Below, piece by piece: positions 1 through 5,433 of a stretch of 10,228 nt of DNA; within the stretch, counting starts at the first letter, position 1, and every line of letters begins with the position of its first letter. This DNA is from Planctomycetota bacterium. Its GTDB lineage: Bacteria > Planctomycetota > Planctomycetia > Pirellulales > Pirellulaceae. The translations under genes were made by a program, and so were the position numbers. The notes beneath the pieces are model-generated. The model saw only the letters and a program-made list of their open reading frames with translations, was not told the DNA's origin and did no database searches. The DNA is taken from the NCBI GenBank assembly GCA_029259935.1, contig JAJDEH010000210.1, positions 1 through 10,228 of the forward strand, read 5' to 3'.

Positions 1-1
1 G

Positions 2-139
2 TTCGCGCCCATGTGGGGCGGTATTGGCCTGTTCGTCCGTCGGCTTGTGCTGCCAGAACTAAGTCGGCTATTCCATTCGGCGAGCAGCGAAGCATCCTAC
101 CTAAACAATGATGCGTTCGACGCCTTTCGGCAACACTAA
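2..139 (+). CDS. 3' end of an unidentified upstream gene (partial)
   Basis: An open frame runs from the window edge to TAA at 137-139 and gives 45 residues, starting FAPMWGGIGLFVRR and ending DAFRQH. The frame looks like the end of a real protein because it is open from the first base, has a plausible amphipathic helix (GGIGLFVRRLVLPELSRLF), and stops only 23 bases before the ATG of the halogenase on the same strand, a spacing usual inside operons. I do not recognise the family from this tail. It may belong to the same transcription unit as the halogenase. The other two forward frames are less convincing: one also stays open to a TGA near 110 but has poor composition. Confidence 0.5.
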   Translation, partial: FAPMWGGIGLFVRRLVLPELSRLFHSASSEASYLNNDAFDAFRQH

Positions 140-162
140 ACTACTGGGATACATAGACTGTC

Positions 163-1671
163 ATGACGAATCAACCGCAAACAAAGTTTGACATAGCCAT
201 AGTCGGTAGCGGCCCGGCAGGATGTACGGCTGGCATCTTGCTTGCGCGAAAAGGCTACCGAGTCGTACTCATCGAACGCGAGGCGTTTCCTCGTTTTCAT
301 ATCGGCGAGTCGTTATTGGCCGCGAGCCAGGAAATCTGGGAGCGCCTTGGAATCGCCGAAGATCTGCAACACAGCGGATACACATTCAAATATGGTGGCG
401 GTTTCCGCCTGGGCGTGCGGCCCGATCAAGAGGAATTCACATCCGCGACGGTACACTTTAGGAGGGTGCCAAAGAAGGATCTAGGCCCGCGGCCCTTCGC
501 ATACCACGTCGACCGGCACAAGTTTGACAAGCAGTTACAGGATTCAGCGGTCTCCCAAGGGGTGACGTTGTGGGAACGAACCTCCGTCGAAGAAGTTCTG
601 TTTGAGGACCGAGGGGGACGCGACCGTGCCGTCGGCCTGCGTATACGCAAGAAGGGAATGGCCGCCGAGGTCGTTCACTGCGATTTCGTAATTGACGCCA
701 GCGGTCGGCGCTGCTTGGTTGGTAGACAGCTTGGCTGCGTTGAGTCTGACCCGCTAATTCGTACGTCCGCCGTCTTCGCACAGTTTCGAGGAGTCAGCCG
801 CGACCCTGGTGCTTTGCAGGGATATTTTAACGGTTACTTCATCGAAAACGGTTGGATCTGGTTCATCCCGCTGGCTGACGATGTGATGAGCGTTGGGCTG
901 GTGCAAAACGAACCTTCCACCAATCTCTGGAGCAGTGATCCGGAGCAGGTCCTATTGGATGCGATCAATCGCTACCGGTTCGTGCAGAGTCGATTTAAGG
1001 ATGCCGTCCAGGTCAGCCGCGTTCGAAGCATGACGAAACTTGCTTACCGAACGACTCAGTTTTGTGGCGATGGGTGGTTGAGCATTGGCGATGCGAACTT
1101 TTTCGTCGATCCACTTTACTCGTCCGGAGTCCATCTAGCGCATTCGACCGGAGAGATGGCGGCCGACGTCGTGGACCGATTTTTGAGTCAAGATCGGGAC
1201 ATGCGGGAGATAAAATCGTTCGAGCGACACATTGAAAGATATCGGCGCAACGTCTTTGGCGTGATCTACGCGGTATATGATTTGCTGCGCAACCGCAGTG
1301 CGATCAGGCTGTTTAACTGGATGGCTGGACAACTCGGCCGGGACTTCGACACGTGGATGTTGCGCCGAGTGGCGGCTTGGAGCGCTGGCTTCTTCGATCG
1401 CCACATGGGAGTCATGCGATTGACAGAAATCTTTGGTCGTATCGCTGCCCGGGTTGTTCCCGCGATCACGAGGCTTTGGGGCGACCACGGTTGGGCACGC
1501 TATGAACAGCACCGTTACACCGGTCCACGCCTTACGATTCCCAAGGAGATCACACCGGAAATAGACCGTCAGTTGGCGAACCCGGACGTGTCCGAGGCGC
1601 GCGCTTCAGCTCCTGCTCTCGTGAGTCCTAATCTCGATGCTGGAGGAAGCTTCGCATCAACGATCGAGTGA
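163..1671 (+). CDS. Flavin-dependent halogenase-like FAD oxidoreductase
   Basis: A 502-residue FAD enzyme of the tryptophan/phenolic halogenase group (PHBH-like fold). Such enzymes use FADH2 from a separate reductase, O2 and halide to make HOCl or HOBr, which a conserved lysine passes to an aromatic, pyrrole or carrier-bound substrate. Visible: Rossmann GSGPAG at 15-20; the group's PRFHIGESLL at 43-52; a lysine in FKYGGGF (K76), where the catalytic Lys of halogenases lies; WIWFIP at 231-236, matching the diagnostic WxWxIP; and GDANFFVDPLYSSG at 309-322, matching both the second FAD motif and the Fx.Px.Sx.G halogenase motif. After about 450 the sequence is a less conserved tail rich in Ala and Ser. 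The start is sound because the Rossmann strand begins at residue 10; the Shine-Dalgarno is weak. It follows the partial gene by 23 bases and converges on a P450. Alternative: a related monooxygenase or geranylgeranyl-reductase-like enzyme. The halogenase motifs are seen; activity and substrate are inferred. Confidence 0.85.
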   Translation: MTNQPQTKFDIAIVGSGPAGCTAGILLARKGYRVVLIEREAFPRFHIGESLLAASQEIWERLGIAEDLQHSGYTFKYGGGFRLGVRPDQEEFTSATVHFRRVPKKDLGPRPFAYHVDRHKFDKQLQDSAVSQGVTLWERTSVEEVLFEDRGGRDRAVGLRIRKKGMAAEVVHCDFVIDASGRRCLVGRQLGCVESDPLIRTSAVFAQFRGVSRDPGALQGYFNGYFIENGWIWFIPLADDVMSVGLVQNEPSTNLWSSDPEQVLLDAINRYRFVQSRFKDAVQVSRVRSMTKLAYRTTQFCGDGWLSIGDANFFVDPLYSSGVHLAHSTGEMAADVVDRFLSQDRDMREIKSFERHIERYRRNVFGVIYAVYDLLRNRSAIRLFNWMAGQLGRDFDTWMLRRVAAWSAGFFDRHMGVMRLTEIFGRIAARVVPAITRLWGDHGWARYEQHRYTGPRLTIPKEITPEIDRQLANPDVSEARASAPALVSPNLDAGGSFASTIE

Positions 1672-1712
1672 CTTTGGCCCATCCGCATGTCCAAGCTGGC
1701 ACACTCGCAACG

Positions 1713-3044
1713 TTATCGTCGGTGCAAACGGGCCATGACATCGGGTTCGGGGCGAACTTCAAATCCGAAATGAACTTGAGGGTCACCAGGACGCTCAGCA
1801 ACAACTTCAACACGATATCGTTGAAGTATGGACGTCTGGACAAGCTGGCAGACCAGCGGTGCCAGATTTCGCCCTAAGCACATCCGCGGCCCACCACCGA
1901 ACGGATAGTATGCAAATGGGTGAATTCTTCCGACGCGTTCTGGCGCAAATCGCTCAGGTTGAAATTCGTTAGGCGTCTCCCAGAATTCCGGATGGCGATG
2001 AGCGAAATATGCGACAGGTAGGAGAAGGCTTCGAGCGGGAATTTTGCAGCCAGCAATTTCTACTGGCTCGTAGGCCCAACGTGGGATTCCCCACACCGGC
2101 GGATATAGGCGAGTTGTCTCTTGGAACGCCATGAGCGGATAACGCATGCTCTCCAGCAAGTTGCATGTCGGCGGTTGACGCGCCAACACGGCAATGATTT
2201 CCTTGTTGATCTTCTCGGTAAGATCCGAGTGCCGTGAACAGGCGACGAAGGTCCAGGCCAGGACGACGGCGCAAATGCTGGCACCAAGGTAGATGGATAA
2301 GATCTCATCTTGGATTTCATCGTCGGTCCACCGCCGATCACCCTCTAGATCCATCATCAACGAGAGAAGATCGTCCTTGGTACCGGAGCATGACCGTCGT
2401 TGATCAACATGTTGCCTGATGACGTGCTGCAGCCGTTTGGCCGCTCGTCGAAATCGCAGGTTTTCTGGCGTCGGTAGCCAAACTGGTGTGACCTGTCCGA
2501 ATACTTCTAGCAGGTACCTGGTTGTTCTCGCCACCTCCTCAAGTTCCTCGCCTAGGTCGATTGAGAACAATGACTTGAAGCTCCAGTCGACAACAATCCG
2601 GTTCAACTCACTTAAGAGTGAGAACGTGACGCCGCGCGCGGCATTTTCATCCCACCTTGCAAAAAACGGTTCCAGAATTTCGATCACGGCGTTTGCGAAA
2701 CGGATGCTGTTGGCACGCGTAACAGCCGGCTGAAGGAGCGTGCGTTTGGATTTCCAATCCTCTCCTCCCGGAGAAATGAATGTTCCCGTTCGCATGGCCC
2801 AACGAACTTTGGGCAACAGCGCAGGCTGTTTCGTCGTACCAACCGTGCGGCTGGTGTAAACATCGGAGATGTGCTCCGGGTGGCGAAAGCAATAGATCCG
2901 AATCCCCATTCCCCGGATTTGAACTAATTGATCGTCGCTTGAAAACGCTCGATCGAGTTTATTAATAATTCGCCCGGGGCTGCTCCACGGCGGGAGATAA
3001 ATCGCGGTGCGAGTGAAGTGCCGGCGGGACTCAGGAGTGGGCAT
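1713..3044 (-). CDS. Cytochrome P450 with atypical I-helix
   Basis: A soluble-length bacterial cytochrome P450 of 443 residues, with no N-terminal membrane anchor visible. Core elements in order: C-helix WKSKR at 97-101 (WxxxR, haem propionate contact); I-helix near 245-270; K-helix ETTR at 309-312 (ExxR); the meander/PERF-type region FQPERF at 361-366; and the haem-binding loop FGGGPRMCLG at 382-391, with C389 as the thiolate ligand. The odd part is the I-helix oxygen groove. The usual AGx(E/D)TT is replaced by LGASIC at 253-258, so the acid position is Ser256 and the Thr positions are Ile257 and Cys258. P450s without this pair include P450s that rearrange peroxides, and substrate-assisted or peroxide-using enzymes, so ordinary NADPH/O2 hydroxylation should not be assumed. 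An in-frame TGA lies six bases upstream of the ATG, which limits the start. The stop is 41 bases from the convergent halogenase stop. Substrate unknown; redox partners are not in the window. Confidence 0.93.
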   Translation of the reverse strand: MPTPESRRHFTRTAIYLPPWSSPGRIINKLDRAFSSDDQLVQIRGMGIRIYCFRHPEHISDVYTSRTVGTTKQPALLPKVRWAMRTGTFISPGGEDWKSKRTLLQPAVTRANSIRFANAVIEILEPFFARWDENAARGVTFSLLSELNRIVVDWSFKSLFSIDLGEELEEVARTTRYLLEVFGQVTPVWLPTPENLRFRRAAKRLQHVIRQHVDQRRSCSGTKDDLLSLMMDLEGDRRWTDDEIQDEILSIYLGASICAVVLAWTFVACSRHSDLTEKINKEIIAVLARQPPTCNLLESMRYPLMAFQETTRLYPPVWGIPRWAYEPVEIAGCKIPARSLLLPVAYFAHRHPEFWETPNEFQPERFAPERVGRIHPFAYYPFGGGPRMCLGRNLAPLVCQLVQTSILQRYRVEVVAERPGDPQVHFGFEVRPEPDVMARLHRR

Positions 3045-3129
3045 CAGGAATCAAGCGATTGGCACGCTGGCCCTTTCACCGGAATTGTTGGCAACCGTTG
3101 GAGAGATTAGTCTTTTTTGCGGTTTTGGG

Positions 3130-3143
3130 CCAACTGCAGTTGG
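3130..3143. promoter_or_regulatory. Perfect palindrome upstream of the P450, possible operator
   Basis: CCAACTGCAGTTGG is a perfect 14-base palindrome about 86 bases before the P450 ATG, in the short stretch between that gene and the terminator of the PEP-CTERM gene. A related half-site pattern, GTTG-G-CAAC followed by CAAC-C-GTTG, occurs at 3087-3100. Repeated CAAC/GTTG arms in a promoter region could be a binding site for a dimeric regulator. No regulator gene is present nearby, so this is suggestive only. Confidence 0.3.
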
Positions 3144-3173
3144 TGGATACGGTCACGGAAATTGTTTTGCGCG

Positions 3174-3209
3174 AAAAAAAAACACGCCAATCCAAAAGGA
3201 CTGGCGTGT
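3174..3209 (-). terminator. Rho-independent terminator of the PEP-CTERM gene
   Basis: Read on the minus strand, ACACGCCAGTCC, a TTTT loop and GGATTGGCGTGT form a 12-pair stem with one G-U wobble, followed at once by nine T residues (3174-3182, the first of which overlaps the stem end). It begins 24 bases after the PEP-CTERM stop codon. The U-tract is on this side only, so it serves the minus strand. It separates the PEP-CTERM gene from the P450, which therefore must have its own promoter between 3045 and about 3173. Confidence 0.9.
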
Positions 3210-3233
3210 CGCGACGATCGTTGCGAAATCCGC

Positions 3234-4280
3234 TTACGCTACGGCTGCGTTTCGTTTTCTTCGTTGAACTGCAACAAAACCGACTGCGCCTAGGCCAAAA
3301 AGGGCCCACATCAAGATAGACGCGGGTTCAGGTACGACTTGCTGCTGCTGCTGACTACCTGGCACGGCAAATCCACCTTCAATGAATTGTGACGTATCTC
3401 CAGTCAGGGCTGGATTCGATGCATCAAATCCAGCTAAATCGGTCGGCGGAACGAATTGCCCCGCTGCACCACCGGTCAACGCCGTGAAGATGGTCGACAG
3501 ATCGGTTAGGTTCTGGGGAACGGGATTGAAGACATTAATGAAAGTGGAATTCTCGGTTACTTCGTTGATGTTCACTAGTAAATCCTGGCTGTCCGGCTCC
3601 ACCAAGTAACCAGCAGGCGTGAAATCAAAAAACGTGCTAAGCGGGTTGTTCTCGTCGTATAAGAACTTAAGCGACGCTTGACCGTTGGCTCCGATGTCTC
3701 CAGAAGTTACCGCAGCCCTATTGATGTCGTCAGCGATGACACCAAGCAAGTCGTCGGTGGTAATCCCGCCCGGTGGCCCCTTCTGAACGTCATCGGGGCG
3801 AGTCGTTATGTCAAATACAGCGATCAACCCGGTATCTAAATTGTTGATATCCGGGACCCACGTCGACGGAATTCCAGCGGTTGCGCCTGAATTGGCACCA
3901 AAGTCGTAGACTCGCAGTTGCCCGACGGCACCTCCGGTCGCCGGATCAAAGTCAGCGGCGAATGGACCAGTGGCGGTACCACTGATGCCAAAAACGAAGT
4001 TTAGTCGGAGATTGGGCGAGGCCGGGTCGCCTGCGGGACCGGGACCTGCGATAGAGTTGGAGCCTTGAGCGAAACCAACTGCGTTTACTACGCCTGTTGC
4101 CGGGTCGAGGTTAGTGTAAGAGTGGCCTCCGAATCCCTGAAACCGCTTGATTCCAACGGTTGCGTCGCCGCCCAATGCGGCATCCAGGTCCACTCGCCCC
4201 GAGAAAAAAGTATCCGCATTGGTGGGTGTTGCCCACGATAGGCAGAGAATTGCTAACAATAACCCCAACGACTTCCGCAT
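3234..4280 (-). CDS. Secreted PEP-CTERM sorting-domain protein
   Basis: A 348-residue exported protein. A cleavable signal peptide is clear (MRKSLGLLLAILCLSW, cleavage probably after the Ala of TNA near 23). The C-terminus is a standard PEP-CTERM signal: VPEP at 316-319, a hydrophobic segment to about 338, then RRKR at 340-343. In the known exosortase pathway the protein is cleaved near the PEP motif in the inner membrane and goes to the surface or extracellular matrix, often with exopolysaccharide. The mature part is rich in Gly, Asp, Asn and Thr, seems free of Cys, and matches no domain I recognise. Just before the sorting signal is QQQQQ (310-314), encoded by a (CTG)4 repeat on the plus strand at 3342-3353. 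An ATG at 4334 is in frame, but the one at 4280 is preferred: it has a good Shine-Dalgarno and gives a signal peptide without an 18-residue extension. No exosortase gene is in the window. Confidence 0.92.
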   Translation of the reverse strand: MRKSLGLLLAILCLSWATPTNADTFFSGRVDLDAALGGDATVGIKRFQGFGGHSYTNLDPATGVVNAVGFAQGSNSIAGPGPAGDPASPNLRLNFVFGISGTATGPFAADFDPATGGAVGQLRVYDFGANSGATAGIPSTWVPDINNLDTGLIAVFDITTRPDDVQKGPPGGITTDDLLGVIADDINRAAVTSGDIGANGQASLKFLYDENNPLSTFFDFTPAGYLVEPDSQDLLVNINEVTENSTFINVFNPVPQNLTDLSTIFTALTGGAAGQFVPPTDLAGFDASNPALTGDTSQFIEGGFAVPGSQQQQQVVPEPASILMWALFGLGAVGFVAVQRRKRNAAVA

Positions 4281-4284
4281 TACG

Positions 4285-4290
4285 CACCTC
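4285..4290 (-). promoter_or_regulatory. Ribosome binding site deciding the PEP-CTERM start
   Basis: GAGGTG on the minus strand stands four bases before the ATG at 4278-4280. The more upstream in-frame ATG at 4334 has no comparable site, so this element fixes the start at the beginning of the signal peptide. Confidence 0.7.
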
Positions 4291-4337
4291 ACAGTCCATT
4301 TGGTATGTGGTATTAGGCAAAGTTTGAGGTTCAATTA

Positions 4338-4353
4338 AGCACCTAGTGTGCCA
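4338..4353 (-). promoter_or_regulatory. Candidate sigma-54 (-24/-12) promoter of the PEP-CTERM gene
   Basis: On the minus strand TGGCACACTAGGTGCT fits the sigma-54 consensus TGGCACG-N4-TTGCW: the -24 hexamer TGGCAC is perfect and is preceded by T, the -12 GC is at exactly the required distance, and the mismatches are G to A after TGGCAC and the first T of TTGC. Predicted transcription start is near 4327, about 47 bases before the ATG at 4280, a sensible leader. No convincing sigma-70 -35/-10 pair at normal spacing is visible in the same stretch. In proteobacteria the exosortase-associated PrsK/PrsR system controls PEP-CTERM genes through sigma-54, which fits; that link here is inferred. Confidence 0.5.
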
Positions 4354-4465
4354 AACCGGGCGAAGCTACCGAATCATGTGCAGAAATCCACAAAAACTGG
4401 GCCATCCATTCTTAAATCGTTTAACTGCATGCACTTACGGATATTTACAGACGCGTGCGCCGAAA

Positions 4466-4499
4466 CCCTTAACGGTAAGGGAATGACTGAGTCGTTCCC
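4466..4499. repeat. Two overlapping inverted repeats
   Basis: The first is CCCTTA-ACGG-TAAGGG (4466-4481), perfect arms of six bases. The second starts within its right arm: GGGAATGAC-TGA-GTCGTTCCC (4479-4499), arms of nine bases with one mismatch. Because they share the GGG, only one hairpin can form at a time. They lie about 140-170 bases upstream of the predicted sigma-54 transcription start, where activator sites usually are. There is no T-tract, so a terminator is unlikely. Confidence 0.5.
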
Positions 4500-4517
4500 G
4501 TCACGGGCGGCTCTACG

Positions 4518-4545
4518 GTTTACAGATTTACTACTCACTGTAAAC
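4518..4545. repeat. Inverted repeat GTTTACAG-N12-CTGTAAAC
   Basis: Perfect eight-base arms separated by 12 bases, so arm centres are 20 bases, about two helix turns, apart, as expected for a dimer binding one DNA face. Another TTTACAG occurs at 4444-4450. The position is about 205 bases upstream of the predicted PEP-CTERM transcription start. Either an activator site or an incidental hairpin. Confidence 0.45.
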
Positions 4546-4699
4546 GTATCTTGTCACCCCCAGAAGAGCTGTACCGGTCATTTCGAGGGGGTCTCAAACG
4601 CCGCCCATCGGAACCACGAAATGCGGGAAGTTCGCGCGGTGAGCTGGGCAACCGGCAGTTCAAGACGGCTGGCGGTTGGCAAAGCTGCGGAAACGGGCT

Positions 4700-4773
4700 T
4701 TTAGGCGCTGTGGATTTAAGGCGCGGTGGATTTAGGCGCGTGGAGTTAGGCGCGTGGAGTTAGGCGCGGTGGA
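4700..4773. repeat. Five-copy tandem repeat, unit TTTAGGCGCGGTGGA
   Basis: Five head-to-tail units of 14-16 bases: 4700-4714, 4715-4730, 4731-4744, 4745-4758 and 4759-4773. All share TTA(A)GGCGC and GTGGA; units 3 and 4 lack one G, and units 4 and 5 begin GTTA instead of TTTA. Read on the minus strand each unit contains CGCCTAA or CGCCTTAA and so a TAA. The unit at 4759-4773 supplies the last codons and the stop of the PilZ gene. The unequal unit lengths argue against a coding repeat and suggest slippage-type expansion. Confidence 0.85.
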
Positions 4774-5191
4774 TCTGATTCTCGAATTCGAGATTCGATC
4801 TTTCCAACACGCCCCTGAACCTGCCGCCAACTTCGTAATAGATGCCGATCCGGCGACAGCGGGTGACATCCACAAGCACCATCATTTCGTCGGCATTCCG
4901 CGCTTGAAACAACAATCCCAACTGCGGGGTGGTGACGGATCTGATGGTGAGCAAGCCGATCCCGCTATCGGAAATATCACGGGTGATCGCTTGAAAGACT
5001 GCTCCGGATGCCTTCCGACTCTGGTCAACCGGCATCGCTAATACCGGTACAATCAGCCGCCGTCTCGATTCCGAACGCCGATCTGGCCCATGATAGCAAT
5101 CCAGTTCGCATTCCAGCCTTTCCAGGAATTCGCCAACATCCGCTGCGTGGCGGGCGGCATTGTCCGTGGAAGTAGGAAAATCGGCGATCAT
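4760..5191 (-). CDS. PilZ-domain protein (c-di-GMP receptor type)
   Basis: A 143-residue cytoplasmic protein with a short helical N-terminal region (EFLERLECEL, 21-30) followed by one PilZ domain. Both parts of the c-di-GMP signature are present: R39-S-E-S-R43 (RxxxR) inside the Arg-rich stretch RRSESRRR, and D72-I-S-D-S-G77 ([D/N]xSxxG), followed by the beta-rich core with hydrophobic strands such as MMVLVDV and IGIYYEVGGRF. PilZ proteins bind cyclic di-GMP and alter motility, polysaccharide synthesis or adhesion; the target here is unknown. An upstream ATG at 5377 would add 62 residues of unstructured-looking sequence. The ATG at 5191 is chosen because it has GAGGA eight bases before it and gives a typical stand-alone PilZ length. 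The stop codon lies inside a tandem repeat. It is divergent from the helical repeat gene at 5434 and may share its regulatory region. Confidence 0.82.
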   Translation of the reverse strand: MIADFPTSTDNAARHAADVGEFLERLECELDCYHGPDRRSESRRRLIVPVLAMPVDQSRKASGAVFQAITRDISDSGIGLLTIRSVTTPQLGLLFQARNADEMMVLVDVTRCRRIGIYYEVGGRFRGVLERSNLEFENQIHRA

Positions 5192-5199
5192 CGGTCCGG

Positions 5200-5204
5200 T
5201 CCTC
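5200..5204 (-). promoter_or_regulatory. Ribosome binding site deciding the PilZ start
   Basis: GAGGA on the minus strand, eight bases before the ATG at 5189-5191. It is the best Shine-Dalgarno in this frame and favours the 143-residue over the 205-residue reading. Confidence 0.65.
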
Positions 5205-5420
5205 GCTTGCAGTGTTAATTGCCCTCGCAAGGATTGCTTAACGGATGGCGGCTGTCCAATTTTTCCGGCGGCAAAATCGGCGGCCCTGTTCGGCATTCGA
5301 ATGCTATGGGGGTTTCGAACGCGGCAAGGACCGGCCCAGCGAGCCTCGTAAAAAAACTCCGCTTCTCCACGATCCATTCGGAATGATATAACAGCACATG
5401 TATCGCTTTTTTAAACTGCC

Positions 5421-5426
5421 AGGGAG
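5421..5426 (+). promoter_or_regulatory. Ribosome binding site deciding the helical-repeat gene start
   Basis: AGGGAG lies seven bases before the ATG at 5434. The earlier in-frame ATG at 5398 has only a weak GGAA-type sequence ahead of it, so translation most likely begins at 5434. Confidence 0.65.
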
Positions 5427-5433
5427 TTGTGCA

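Larger units (their letters stand above)
4354..4699. other. Gene-free region upstream of the PEP-CTERM gene
   Basis: No supported gene lies here. Open frames exist (one plus-strand frame runs 4348-4704), but their composition is unlike the neighbouring proteins and they have no ribosome binding site. What the stretch holds is a cluster of inverted repeats (4466-4545) and three copies of TTTACAG: 4444-4450 and 4519-4525 on the plus strand, and its inverse at 4538-4544. The part from 4546 to 4699 shows nothing I can interpret except a weak 6-base CAACCG/CGGTTG stem around 4650-4678. Confidence 0.55.
5192..5433. other. Divergent intergenic region between PilZ and helical-repeat genes
   Basis: These 242 bases must hold both promoters if the chosen starts are right. 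Visible is one perfect 12-base palindrome, GCATTCGAATGC (5293-5304), near the middle, which could be an operator acting on both genes. I cannot name a convincing -35/-10 pair in either direction. An open frame continues back from the PilZ start through this stretch, but its sequence does not extend the PilZ domain. Confidence 0.4.

Noticed and set aside
1672..1712. Terminator between the convergent halogenase and P450
   Set aside because: The 41-base gap shows no stable stem and no T-tract.
4348..4704. 118-codon plus-strand open frame in the region upstream of the PEP-CTERM gene
   Set aside because: No ribosome binding site, no domain, amino acid composition unlike neighbouring genes, and it runs through the sigma-54-like promoter edge, the inverted repeats and the tandem repeat.
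4700..4773. CRISPR array
   Set aside because: Units of 14-16 bases are directly abutting with no spacers, and no cas genes are present.
4780..4793. Perfect 14-base palindrome TCTCGAATTCGAGA
   Set aside because: It lies within the PilZ coding region (codons for Leu-Glu-Phe-Glu-Asn) and has no promoter nearby, so chance is the simpler explanation.
5192..5377. 62-codon N-terminal extension of the PilZ gene
   Set aside because: A good Shine-Dalgarno lies before the inner ATG at 5191, and the extension does not look like part of a PilZ domain or a signal peptide.
5398..5433. 12-codon N-terminal extension of the helical-repeat gene
   Set aside because: The inner ATG at 5434 has AGGGAG at ideal spacing; the extension lengthens the signal peptide with no benefit.
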